Positions 29,379 through 39,878 of a DNA stretch of 64,000 nt are shown here, piece after piece; position 1 is the first letter of the stretch; each line of letters begins with the position of its first letter. The translations under genes and the position numbers were made by a program. The DNA is taken from NCBI GenBank assembly GCA_016711295.1, contig JADJTE010000002.1, forward strand, positions 693,782-757,781, read 5' to 3'. The stretch is from Sphingobacteriales bacterium. Its GTDB lineage: Bacteria > Bacteroidota > Bacteroidia > Chitinophagales > UBA2359. A model generated the notes under the pieces. That model was not told the origin of the DNA and searched no databases. It was given only the letters and a program-made list of their open reading frames with translations.

Positions 29379-30350
29379 TCAATAAAAATCGGGTGAATTG
29401 GCAGATAAAGCCCACCACAGCGAGGCGGGTTTTATGGCTTGTTCGGGTCTGAACAAGTAGGGTTTGCCTGTCTTGTCTATCATTGGTACGTGCGGGTTTT
29501 GGGCGCGATTAAGGCGGCGGGGTATCATCGGGAGGTCGTGTATTAGTTTGTTTTGTACTATATGGCGCACCCTTTCGCTGTCGATACCGATGCGGCAGGA
29601 GGCTATTTGTGCGTAGGGTAGGGCGTACTCTACCTGCAATGCGGCGACCCCATGCGAGCAGTCGGCATATTGTTTGGCTTGGCTGAGGTCGAAATAGCCG
29701 TATCGCGCGGGATACTGGTGGTTGTCGCATATTCGGGGCGTGCCCTTGGGGTCGGGCGTAAATAAGATATTGACCAAAGACCAACGCCAATTGCCATGCG
29801 TATAGTATATGCCGAACGCGCCTGTCCGGTAGCGGTCGCGTCCTTGCCCTGCAAAGAGGTCATTTTCGCACAAGATGCGCCACGCGCCTGTTTGTATAGC
29901 TACGCTACCCGACCGCTGCGACATACCCATATTATCGATATACCACCAATAGGTGTAGGCAATGCTATTGGGGCGGCGTGCGGGCTGGGATGGAAATATA
30001 GGCAGAGTGTCATTTTCGGGAGTTAGTTTGCCCCATGCACCTGCTGTTCCCACACCTATTTGTTGCTCCCAGCGGCAGGCGCGGGGACCGTACCCATCAA
30101 AGGCATAGAAGCCATGCCAGTTCAAATTGCCTTGTACGATATGTTGCCAATGGGCATATACACCGATTTTAATGCCGATGCGATTTATTTTCTTGCCTAC
30201 CGACAGAGATAGCCCAAGGTGGCAGCCCCATGAGTCGCCTCCGAAGGTTTGGGCTGACGCGGGCGAGCTAAGTAGGCAAATCCAAAGGAATAGATACGCT
30301 AATAAAAAACTGTAATTGGGCAAATGATGGGGCGATAGAGAAAGTGCCAT
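29379..30350 (-). CDS. Exported protein resembling the polymorphic toxin type 23 family
   Basis: Start at 30350 (MALSLSPHHLPNYSFLLAYL) gives a signal peptide ending ASA-Q; about 323 residues. The mature chain is Trp/Tyr/Gly-rich (GLSLSVGKKINRIGIKIGVY, GFYAFDGYGPRACRWEQQIG, ENDLFAGQGRDRYRTGAFGI) and ends with a basic conserved-looking region (CRIGIDSERVRHIVQNKLIH, MIPRRLNRAQNPHVPMIDK). From memory these blocks match proteins annotated in Bacteroidota as polymorphic toxin type 23 (Bacterial toxin 23), a predicted nuclease domain; the beta-rich body also resembles an outer-membrane barrel. No immunity gene is recognisable next to it. Function should be considered open. Confidence 0.5.
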   Translation of the reverse strand: MALSLSPHHLPNYSFLLAYLFLWICLLSSPASAQTFGGDSWGCHLGLSLSVGKKINRIGIKIGVYAHWQHIVQGNLNWHGFYAFDGYGPRACRWEQQIGVGTAGAWGKLTPENDTLPIFPSQPARRPNSIAYTYWWYIDNMGMSQRSGSVAIQTGAWRILCENDLFAGQGRDRYRTGAFGIYYTHGNWRWSLVNILFTPDPKGTPRICDNHQYPARYGYFDLSQAKQYADCSHGVAALQVEYALPYAQIASCRIGIDSERVRHIVQNKLIHDLPMIPRRLNRAQNPHVPMIDKTGKPYLFRPEQAIKPASLWWALSANSPDFY

Positions 30351-30354
30351 TATA

Positions 30355-30611
30355 GTGGTTTGATTTTCTAATTTTGAGTAAAAAATTAACCTGAGCATCT
30401 TGCTTGCGTCCTTGCTACAAAGCAGCATTTACCGAAATTTAAAACACAGATCATTAGGATATCACCCCTACGGGGTGCCGCTTTTATTTTCTATTAGGAT
30501 ATCACCCCTACGGGGTGCGGTCTTTATTTTCTATTAGGATTCCGCCCCTACGGGGTGCGGTCTTTATTTTCTATTAGGATTCCGCCCCTACGGGGTGCCG
30601 CTTTTATTTTC
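30355..30611. repeat. Dispersed repeat, copy R3, with four tandem CCCCTACGGGG hairpins
   Basis: Begins with TTTCTAATTTTGAGTAAAA and GAGCATCTTGCTTGCG as in R1/R2, then a unit of about 57 bases (ATTAGGAT, CACCCCTACGGGGTG hairpin, TTTATTTTCT) repeated four times. Two units carry ATATCACCCC and two ATTCCGCCCC. Confidence 0.9.
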
Positions 30612-30655
30612 TGCGTGGGAAAAATAAAGTTTTCATGGTTTGATTTTTTACAAAA

Positions 30656-32122
30656 TTACTTAAAAATAGTCACTTTGCCCGATGCTACCATCATGCCATT
30701 GTCCGTAATTTGACAAATATACAAGCCATTTGGCAAATAATCAAGATTAATATTAGCAGCATTACCGCTTACGAAACGCCGCAATACTATTTTGCCCGTA
30801 TAGTCATAAATCAGCAACTCCCGCCTTAGCGTTCAGGGTTGTTGCCCAAGACAAAGTAACAAATTCTTTGCGGGTTGGGCATAATGTTGAGCTGTGCCGT
30901 TTGGGGCGGCGGTTGGCAATCAAACGACAGCCCAACCGACGCCGTACTGTCGCAACCAAGTAGGAACAGGTATGCCCCAAACTATCTAACTTGACCGCCC
31001 AACTGCTTTGCTCGAGTAGTCGAAACCCGACAGCAGCCAGCCGCCGTCGTGGGTGGGGGCTAGGTCTTTGAGGTAGCTATTGTGGTCGGTGGGCATGCCC
31101 GAATGCGGCGCGTCCAAAGGGTGTCGCCCAGTGGCGGTGAAACGCCAGAAACCAGGGGCGCGGTAGCCAAATTCGGTGTCGTAGCTATATAGGCACACAA
31201 AACCGCCGTCAGAGGTTAGTTGCGGCGGGGCTTCTTGCATTCCTCCGATGGATACATGATAAGTCTTTGTCCACATAGTATTGCCAATACTATCAAGTCT
31301 TGCGATATATGGGTTTGTTATGTTGTTCTGTTTAATCGCACCAGCTAAGAAAAAGTTGTTATTTATCGGGGTAATCAATCCGCCATTATCGCTCTCTACC
31401 CCCCCGTAGTTTTTTTCCCAAACAACATTCCCCTGTTCGTCGATTTCCATTACAAACATATCGTGGTCGGTATCCGGATATTGCATATACCCGCTCGCTA
31501 TATACCCCGTATCGGTCTCGAATATAGAGAAAGCCGCGCCGTGCTGCAAGGGGTGGTATTGGTGGCTCCACTGTTCGTTGCCCATACTGTCGGTTTTTAG
31601 GATAAAAAAGCGGTTGTTATACGTCTGGCTATGCTGTATGCCTGCCATGATATAGCCCTTGTCAGAGGTGGGGAGTATGGAATAAGCATAATCTACCTTG
31701 TTAGGGTTTATTATTTTATTAGACCAAATCAGATCTCCATTTTCGTTAAATTTAAAAAGTGTTATATCATAATCCAGATCTGTTGCATTTTGAGTGATTG
31801 CACTTGTAAGTAAATAATTATTATCTAGTGTATTTATTAAAACGCCACCACCAATCATTGTATGTGTAGCCACTCCATAACTTAGATTTTTAAACCATTG
31901 GGTCTCACCTAAATGGTTTAGTTTTCTTATCGCAAATCCTTCATTACCTGAAATTGCATTATAAGTATGTGCTATTAAATATCCATCCTGTATTGATAAA
32001 ATAGATGGCGATAATGTATTTATAGTGTCAGGTTTAAATGTTTTATTAAAATACACGGTATTTTGGGCATGCAGTATAATGGGCAGAGTAAAAAATGCAA
32101 CTAATTTAAATAAATTTTCCAT
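30656..32122 (-). CDS. T9SS-exported repeat protein, paralog A (frameshifted 3' part)
   Basis: Start MENLFKLVAFFTLPIILHAQ is a clear signal peptide. The body has repeats of the type GYIMAGIQHS, FFILKTDSMGNEQWSH, FVMEIDEQGNVVWEKNYGG, found in Bacteroidota secreted beta-propeller-like proteins. The first 370 codons are open; the last part, including the sorting domain (NIMPNPAKEF-like, LLIYDYTGKIVLR, NGLYICQI, SGKVTIFK), is broken by about eight single-base indels relative to paralog C at 32884. Because these fall where the two copies are nearly identical, misassembled or unpolished reads are likely. Function unknown. Confidence 0.7.
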
Positions 32123-32180
32123 GATATTTTTTTAATAAAAAAATGTTTTTGCTTGAATGTCCAAATAAAAACATAAGAAA

Positions 32181-32864
32181 TTATTTAATAATAGTTACTT
32201 TACCTGATGCGATGGTTGCATTATTCGCGCTAACTTTACAGATATACAGCCCTGTGGGCAAACGCTCAATATTAAGGTTTGCCTTATTACCACTAACCTC
32301 GTGTTGCAATACTAACCTGCCTGTATGGTCATACAATTGTAATTTGCCAATACTTATTAATGTTGTTTGCCAAACTAAGGAAACCAAGCCCTTGGCGGGG
32401 TTAGGTAGCACATTAAGTTGTGTTGTATTAGTTGCAATACTATTATTATTTTGCTGTGTTTTGTAGTTGGGTGTGCGGTCGTAAGCAGTATGCTGGCACT
32501 GTGCTTTAAGGCTTTGTGCCATGATGTTTGTAGCAGCCTTTGTGTTGGGCAGAGCTTCCCCCTCCACGGTTTCGGGCAGGGGCATCGCCGCCTTGCTGTT
32601 GCCGTCGTCGTCGTATTCGGGTGTGGGGTTGGTTTCTAAATCGTCTATAATAGCCGTGAATAGGTTGTAAAAATCTATGTCGGGCTGCTCGTCCAAGGGT
32701 ATTTGGGCGAGTTTGGCGGTGGCGGCTGCCAATTCGCGCTCGTTGGTGTAGGTGGCTACCAACAGTTTGCGGTCGCTCAGTAGGTCGCGGGTTTCGAGGT
32801 CGGCTTTTGCGGCGGCGTATTGCCTGGCTTTGACGTGGCTGCGTGGGAAAAATAAAGTTTTCAT
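32181..32864 (-). pseudogene. Duplicated 3' fragment of the lysyl-oxidase-like gene, with its own T9SS tail
   Basis: From RSHVKARQYAAAKADLE to NYKT the protein is almost identical to residues near the C-terminus of the gene at 34568-38066, but the T9SS tail after it (LNVLPNPAKGLVSLVW, LYDHTGRLVLQHEVSG, TGLYICKV, SGKVTIIK) is a different version. Only 8 residues (MKTLFFPR) precede the homology, and these come from the neighbouring repeat. It therefore looks like the truncated end of a tandem duplication. There is no signal peptide, so a product could not be exported. Confidence 0.75.
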
Positions 32865-32883
32865 GGTTTGATTTTTTACAAAA

Positions 32884-34494
32884 TTACTTAAAAATAGTCA
32901 CTTTGCCCGATGCTACCATCATGCCATTGTCCGTAATTTGACAAATATACAAGCCATTTGGCAAATAATCAAGATTAATATTAGCAGCATTACCGCTTAC
33001 GAAACGCCGCAATACTATTTTGCCCGTATAGTCATAAATCAGCAACTCCGCCTTAGCGTTCAGGGTTGTTGCCCAAGACAAAGTAACAAATTCTTTTGCG
33101 GGGTTGGGCATAATGTTGAGCTGTGCCGTTTGGGGCGGCGGTGGCACAAACGACAGCCCAACCGACGCCGTACTGTCGCAACCCAAGTAGGAGCAGGTAT
33201 GCCCCAAACTATCTAACTTGACCGCCCAACTGCTTTGCTCCGAGTAGTCGAAACCCGACAGCAGCCAGCCGCCGTCGTGGGTGCGGGCTATGTCTTTGAG
33301 GTAGCTATTGTGGTCGGTGGGCATGCCCGGAATGCGGCGCGTCCAAAGGGTGTCGCCCGTGGCGGTGAAACGCCAGAACCAAGGGGCGCGGTAGCCAAAT
33401 TCGGTGTCGTAGCTATATAGGCACACAAAACCGCCGTCAGAGGTTAGTTGCGGCGGGGCTTCTTGCAAGGCACCTACTTCTATATCATAAATTTTAGCCC
33501 AAATCGTGCCACCTATGCTGTCTATTTGGGTAATGAAAGGCTTAGGGATAGCATTTTCGCGAATAGCACTGACCACAAAATAGGTATTGGGATTACTAAT
33601 ACTGGGCAAAATCAAACAAGCATTATCGCTCTCTACCCCCCCGTAGTTTTTTTCCCAAACAACATTCCCCTGTTCGTCGATTTCCATTACAAACATATCG
33701 TGGTCGGTATCCGGATATTGAATAGCACCGCTCGCTATATACCCCGTATCGGTCTCGAATATAGAGAAAGCCGCTCCGTGCTGCAAGGGGTGGTATTGGT
33801 GGCTCCACTGTTCGTTGCCCATACTGTCGGTTTTTAGGATAAAAAAGCGACCATTTTGGCTAAATGTACGCTGGCGACCAGCAACAATATAGCCGCCATC
33901 TTGGGTGGTGGATGTCCCAAAGCACTGCTCCACCGTATTGGGTTTTTCTAGGGCATGTTGCCATATAATTTCGCCGTCTTTATTGTATTTAGTGTTCTGA
34001 CAAAAAAATTAAGGCACTAATTTTTAATATAATTACTTGATATTCAGTTATTTGCATTTTTAAAATGGTCTTAAAAACTTTTCTGTTAGAACATTAGTGA
34101 ACAATAAATCTTCATTTTCGGTACCATCAGCGTAAGTGATTGTACCCACCAATAAATAATTGCCGTCTAAAGTAGCAGTAACGTCGCCTCCTGCCGAGAG
34201 CATTGCCAACCCTTCGGTTTGGTATAGGTATTTGATGGTTTGTATATTGCCTTTAAAGTCTGTTTTTAGGGCTAAAAAACCTTGCACACCGGAGTTGTCA
34301 TCGTAAAAACTCCAATTTCCCGTAAATAAATAACCATCGTCCAAAACTGCGCCATTTCCCACGCCTGCAATGGTTGTATCAGGCAAATCAAATAGTTTGT
34401 TGAAATAGATTTGGTTAGTATTACCGTTTTGCGCAATTAAAGGTAAAAAAATGCCACCACAAAACAACACAATTAAAAAAAACAACTTTTTCAT
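32884..34494 (-). pseudogene. T9SS-exported repeat protein, paralog C, interrupted by a MITE
   Basis: N-terminal part (34060-34494): signal peptide MKKLFFLIVLFCGGIFLPL, then DLPDTTIAGVGNGAVLDDGY and following. C-terminal part (32884-33990): repeats GGYIVAGRQ, FILKTDSMGNEQWSH, VMEIDEQGNVVWEKNYGG, and a T9SS sorting domain (NIMPNPAKEFVTLSW, IYDYTGKIVLRR, PNGLYICQI). The two are separated by a 103-base insertion at 33992-34094. Removing it and one TA gives GAT TTA TTG TTC ACT AAA TAC, i.e. an uninterrupted frame ...DLLFTKYNKDGEI.... So the gene was intact before insertion, and the truncated product lacks its export tail. Passenger function unknown. Confidence 0.85.
33992..34094 (+). mobile_element. 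103-bp MITE with IS630-type ends, copy 1
   Basis: Flanked by TA (33990-33991, 34095-34096). Ends TGTTCTGACAAAAAAATT and, inverted, TGTTCTAACAGAAAAGTTT match the ends of the IS630 elements in this window. No coding capacity. The reverse complement occurs at 62737-62839 with the same length. Presumably mobilised in trans by the IS630 transposase. Confidence 0.9.
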
Positions 34495-34567
34495 TTTACA
34501 AAGATATAGAGTAGTAGTAGCCCTACTTATTGTCAAAAAGCAAGGCTACCATAAGTGAACGAAATGG

Positions 34568-37500
34568 TTATTTTATGATAATGATTTTACCAGTAGCCAT
34601 AATAACACCTTGCTGACTAAGTTGCGTCATCAATATGCCATTGGGTAGCCCACTGATATCTATAGTACTACTTTTGCCACTAACGTTTTGTTGTGTTACC
34701 ACTTTACCTGTATAGTCGTATAGGCTCAGTAGCGCGTTGGAGTAGGGCAGTTCCCACACGACCAACACGCTGTTCTGGGCAGGATTGGGGGCTATGTGTA
34801 GCGGGGCGGCTTCGCCTTGGTCCTGGTGGGTGTCGGTTTTGTAGTTGGGTGTGCGGTCGTAAGCAGTATGCTGGCGCTGTGCTTTAAGGCTTTGTGCCAT
34901 GATGTTTGTAGCAGCCTTTGTGTTGGGCAGAGCTTCCTCCTCCACGGTTTCGGGCAGGGGCATCGCCGCCTTGCCGCTGCCGTCGTCGTATTCGGGTGTG
35001 GGGTTGGTATCTAAATCGTCTATAATAGCCGTGAATAGGTTGTAAAAATCTATGTCGGGCTGCTCGTCCAAGGGTATTTGGGCGAGTTTGGTGGTGGCGG
35101 CTGCCAATTCGCGCTCGTTGGTGTAGGTGGCTACCAATAGTTTGCGGTCGCTCAGTAGGTCGCGGGCTTCGAGGTCGGCTTTTGCGGCGGCGTATTGTCT
35201 GGCTTTGACGTGGCTGCGCAACAATTCGGCAAATAGTGCTTCGCGCTCCTTGTCGCTTAGGTCGGTGGATAGGAGGCGGCTGCGTATATTGGCTATTTTT
35301 TCGGCATAGTCACCGCCTATTTCGGCAAATAGGTCGCAGGCGTTTTCATCTCCCTCGCATACGTACACCTCTACATTACTCGAGACGATAGTAGGGGTAT
35401 AGTCGTCGGGCAGGCAGGTAATTTGGAAGTTGGCATTGGGGTTGGCATAGTAAATGTGCTGTTGTGCGGCGGCACCCGTGATAGTGTGCCAAAGGTTGGC
35501 GGTGGGGTTTATATTAAGGTCAGCAGGCTCGCATCCGCCTTGGTTGCTGAACGCGGGGGTGTCGTCGTCTATGTATAGGTCGTATTGGCTGCGGGCGGCG
35601 TACTCGTTGCAGTCTATATATACGTATCGGTTTTGCCCGGCGGATGGGGTTTCTATTTGGGTGGCGGCATAAAATTGTCCGTCAAAAGGCGGTACTTCGC
35701 CAAATGTGAAATAGTTGTCATACACATAGGTATCGTAGATATTGCCCGCATTGCTCACGACCGCCGCCCATTGGGGTGGGGTTGTGTCGTCAAAAGGTAG
35801 GTGCGAAGCAAAACGGTTGTGTGCGATGGTGCTACCGCCGCTCGTTAGGGCATATACGCCGTAGCCGCCGGGTATTTTTACCTCAAAATTGTTGTAGGCT
35901 ATTTCGGACATAGCGCAGCCATTTAGGGTAATGCCGCGTTTCACGTTGTCGAATTGGCTGTTATAGATATACATACCGCCATAGAGCGAGTTGGTGCTAT
36001 ACGCATCTATACCTTTGTGTAGGTTCACAAATTCGTTGCCCTGCTCGTCGCTGTCGGTGCTGCCCACTATAAAATTGGACGATTTGGCAACTATACCTAC
36101 GCCGCGTTGTTCCATAGTAAAGTTGCTGGGGTTTAGGTTTTCGAATCGGCAATCAGTAACGGGTATGGTATGCACGCCATAGGCATAAATGCCTACGTGC
36201 CCTATGCTCGGAAAGCGCATGGTGCCGCTATGTCCTTGGTCTATCAAAAATTGACATTCGTTGATGCGGCTTGGGTTATCAAATTTTTGGTTTCTACATT
36301 CTATACCTACCGAGCAGTCTATAAATTGGCTGTTTTGGGCATCTACTTTGCCGCCGCCGCCCCATAGCAATACTTGTGGGGGTGGGACGGGAGTGGCGCG
36401 TAGCAATACACCTATTTTGGCATTGCGTATGGTGGCGTGGTCTAATTGCAGTAGTCCGTGGTTGGGGTCGGTATCGCCCAATCCCACTTGAGCTATTTCG
36501 CCGTTGCCCTGCACTTCTATACCTTTCCATACATTGCCCAAGCATTCGTTGCCGCGCAGGGTGGCATGTTCTACGATGAGTTTGCCGCCTTTTTCGACGA
36601 CGATGCCGCTTTCGGGGGTCATAAATTCAAGGGTGCAATGCTGTATGGTTAGGGTTATACCCGCTCCTACTTTTACAATGCCGTTAATTCGGTTATTTAA
36701 ACTCCATACGGGTTGGGACGATGGGTCGCCAGCAGTTTGGTAATGAGATAGCTCGTCTCCCGCTATAATGTCGTTTGAAAATGGTATAGCTTCGGGCATA
36801 TCTAAGGTAATAGGAATGATAGCCAAGTTATTGTTTTCGTTGCTTTCTTGATACAAACCAAGGGGGTCTATTTCGAGTACGACATAGTACTTTCCGTCAG
36901 CCAAATCGCAAGGCAATACGATGCTGTTGCCCGGTGTCCGCGAGCCATACGAATCGCCAAAGCCTGGCGTCATGCCTTGAATGGTAGAGTTGTTGCATTG
37001 GTAGCTGTATTCTTTTCCGAAAAAATAGTTTGGGAAATCGGCGCGTTTATTTTTTACTATGTTCGGGTCTGACCACCAAGTGCCTGGGGTCGTCCCAAAC
37101 ATGGTCGGAAGAACCGCTATAATTATCAATCATACCTACGATGTTGTTTTTGTCGATGTTCGTTCCTACAAATGGGCTTCTTGCAATACAATTTATTCCA
37201 TCAATAACGCAGAAACTGAGTTTGTTATAATCGCCTACTACCTGCCAATTATCAGGCAGGTTATAGTTGGGGTCGCTTGCGCTGTCGGGGCGTTTTCGCA
37301 AATCTACATGTATCCAGTTTTCGGTATGATACTGCCCGTGTTCGGGGTGGTAAATAGCATAAGCGGCGGTAGTGCCAAATTCGTCGGTCATAATGCCATT
37401 AGCATTTGCTTTATATATACGTTGTTTGATAAGTTCTTTTAGTTCTGAGCCGTCCGCGCAATCGGTAGTGGCGTTGGCGGGCGTACATGATGTATTATCG

Positions 37501-38066
37501 GCATTACAACAATAAAATTCGCCTGTTCTATATTCTTCAAATGGACCCAGACCGATGTTTATTGCGGCTGTATTGACGGGCAGGAGCAAGGTATGTTCGT
37601 CTAAGTTTAGGGTATTATCATCGCCCAGCACTGCCATCCAAGGCGAGACAATAAGGTCGGGCAATAGCGGGCAGTCGTCTGTGCAGTTATTAGCCGTTAT
37701 GCAGCCAAGGCAAGAGGTGTAAGCAGAGTTTCTAAAACTCCGGGCACAATCCGAAGTAACCATACAGCCTATTGTCCCAAAGTAATAAGCATCGCTAACC
37801 GTACAGCCTGCTGCGTCGGTAGCAGTATAAATTAGGTTGCAGTAAGGTCCGACGGACATAGTAGTGCCATCAATATCATTATCTTGGGTCACACAGTCAT
37901 ACGCAAAACCCTCATAATTAAAAGGAATGGTACAGGGCTGCCCTACCAAAGCAGTTTTGCCCAACAAGAGGCAACTTAGCATAAAAGCCAAGTAAATTAA
38001 AAAACGTAAATCAATAAATAATTTACATTTTTTATGTATATTAAATTTATGGGGGGTAAATAACAT
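34568..38066 (-). CDS. Lysyl-oxidase-like domain plus beta-helix protein with T9SS tail (one frameshift)
   Basis: About 1165 residues after joining two frames near 37092 (one surplus C in CCCC; DHVWDDP then GTWWSDPNIV). The start at 38066 gives a leader with hydrophobic core (RFLIYLAFMLSCLLLG). A Cys-rich region follows, then LPDLIVSP and a domain with YHPEHGQYHTENW, KLSFCVIDG, YQCNNSTIQGMTPGFGDSYG and DGKYYVVLEIDPLGLYQES: these match the lysyl oxidase family, including the copper His cluster (H-x-x-H-x-Q-x-H; the middle His of HxHxH is Gln). Then right-handed beta-helix repeats, an alpha-helical segment (KARQYAAAKADLEAR) and a T9SS sorting domain (HIAPNPAQNSVL, LYDYTGKVV, GKIIIIK). Probably a surface or extracellular protein. 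Confidence 0.8.
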
Positions 38067-38102
38067 ATTTAAAAAAACGTTTTGTAACAATGCTGTCGCC
38101 AA

Positions 38103-38455
38103 GTCGGTTTTGGGGCTATGGCGGGCAGCATTGCGGTTAGATATAAAAGATAAAAAACATAAGACCGTTGCACAACAATATCAAGGCAAATGTAGCATAT
38201 CGTTTTTATATTTCCAAGCTTTTGGGCAAGTTTTTTTGCGATTTTTGCCGTTTTTTTTTTGAACTAATCTTGCAAAGTCCATACTTTTTTGTCCATCAGC
38301 ACCTCTGTCTGTTTTGAGCTTGGCAGATTTGATTGAAACTATATGGGGCAAAAAAGGTACATTCCTTTCTTGTATACTGGGTATTGCCGCCATTGGAAGC
38401 ACCAATAAACCCCGCCTGCCTCCTTTTTGAGGGGAGTTTTTTAGAAAGTTAGGGT
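38103..38455. other. Gene-free stretch
   Basis: About 350 bases between the lysyl-oxidase-like gene and the flippase gene. It has long A/T runs (T10 near 38252) and no convincing coding sequence or strong hairpin. A minus-strand frame at 38181-38480 exists but has no recognisable features. Confidence 0.5.
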
Positions 38456-39773
38456 TTAAATTTTTGTTTTGCGCAAGCAATAAGCACTGATAAAGGCTAT
38501 GGCTATAAAACTTTGCGCACCTACGCTAGCCCAAGCCGCGCCCAATGCTTTGTACGGAGGTATTAAGATTAGATTTAATGCCACATTGACCACTACCCCA
38601 AATCCCACCACCCAATTGATGAGGCGCATGTTGCCGATGGCTGTCCAGAGCGTACCAACTACATAAATCAAAGAGATGGGAATAAACGACCACATTAGCC
38701 CGCCAAATACATCGGCGTAATAAGGGCTTGCTGCGTGGTAGAGATAGCTCATGATACTTTGTCGTTCTATCCAACAAACCACGGCTATGATTGTTGAACC
38801 TATAAAGGCAGCGGCAATACATACGCCAAACAAGCGATGCAATTGCGTAGTTTGTTGGTGGCGGCGCGTAAAAATAGGTAATAATTGGGTAGCTGCCAAC
38901 GAGCCTATCATATTGAGCGCGTCTAAAAGTCGGTAGGCAGAGGCGTAAACACCCGATTGTAGATCGCCGTCGGGCAGTAGTGCCGACAGCAAAATGGCAT
39001 CTATGCGCGTATAGATACTCATGAGCAATACCATGAGGGCAAAAGGTAAGGTTTGCCGCACAATAGACCGCAGTAATTGGGCATCGAAGCGGTAATTGGG
39101 CTTTTTTAGCTGCCTTTGTACCAAATAGAATGCTAATATTGCGCTGAGTGTGTAGCTTAGGGTTTGGTATTGGGCGTATTCGATGATGCGTAGGTGCTCG
39201 CCCAACGAGCCATAGAGCAAGGCTCCGCAGAAGACAATAGCGAGCAAGCGGTCTAAAACAGACAAAAACGTATCGGTTCTAAATTGGTGCAGACCTTGCA
39301 AATTGGAACGAAAATAGGCGATATAGCCGATTAAAATTTGGTTTGCGCCCAAATAAATCAATAATTGCTGCTGCAACGTGTCGTATTGCAGCCACCAAGC
39401 CCCCAAGACACAAGCACCAATATAGACAAGCGATAACGAGGTTTTGATACCCAATATGCTGCCCCAAGAATGGTCTAAAAGGTCGGGCTGTCGGGCAATG
39501 CGGCGGGCGTTATAACTCGATATGCCCATATCGAGCAGGATATAGAGCAGCACCGTAAAATTGAACGTAGCGAAGTAGATGCCATATTGCGCCGTCCCGA
39601 CATTGTTTTGCACTTGGCGGTCGATACCAAAAATCCAAATGGGTTTAATAAGCACATTGACTGTCAATAGCAATAAAATATTGCTAATCCATAGCCATTG
39701 GGTTTTTAGGGCATGGTCTAAGGCACGAATAGACGTGTAGAAATAAACAAGAGATGTTTTTATATTCTTGCAT
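38456..39773 (-). CDS. Wzx-like polysaccharide/lipid flippase (MOP superfamily)
   Basis: More than 400 residues with about 12 TM helices; motifs such as FNFTVLLYILLDMGISSYNARRIA, RIDAILLSALLPDGDLQSGVYASAYRLLDALNMIG and LINWVVGFGVVVNVALNLILIPPYKALGAAWASVGAQ are those of O-antigen/teichoic acid flippases. The unbroken frame starts only with TTG at 39673, but upstream codons read YFYTSIRALDHALKTQWLWISN, which is good protein; with one A fewer in the T5/A5 run at 39757-39761 it reaches ATG at 39773 (MQEYKTSLVYF). It probably moves lipid-linked sugars across the inner membrane. It lies directly after the rpoB terminator. Confidence 0.85.
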
Positions 39774-39799
39774 GATTTTATTGCTAAAATACATTAAAA

Positions 39800-39841
39800 C
39801 AGCAGCCTTATAGGCATTCCTGGTTCCCTATAAGGCTGCTG
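39800..39841 (-). terminator. 15-bp stem terminator after rpoB
   Basis: CAGCAGCCTTATAGG and CCTATAAGGCTGCTG around a 12-base loop; on the minus strand it is followed by TTTTAATG. It closes the tuf-rpoB cluster. Confidence 0.85.
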
Positions 39842-39878
39842 ACTATAAGCATAGCGGTATGCGCAAAGAATTTGACGA

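Larger units (their letters stand above)
30612..35216. repeat. Ancient tandem duplication of a 2.2-kb segment (copies 30612-32840 and 32841-35216)
   Basis: The sequence from CTGCGTGGGAAAAATAAAG at 30612 recurs at about 32841, and what follows is near identical over long stretches (30641-31230 with 32870-33470; 31395-31620 with 33626-33845; 32467-32840 with 34843-35214), interrupted by divergent blocks. The left copy ends inside the gene that is complete in the right copy. The junction shares CTGCG with the corresponding point at about 35213. The right copy also holds a 103-bp MITE. Confidence 0.85.

Noticed and set aside
38181..38480. 99-codon minus-strand frame before the flippase end
   Set aside because: Low-complexity Lys-rich sequence overlapping the flippase 3' end, no recognisable domain.
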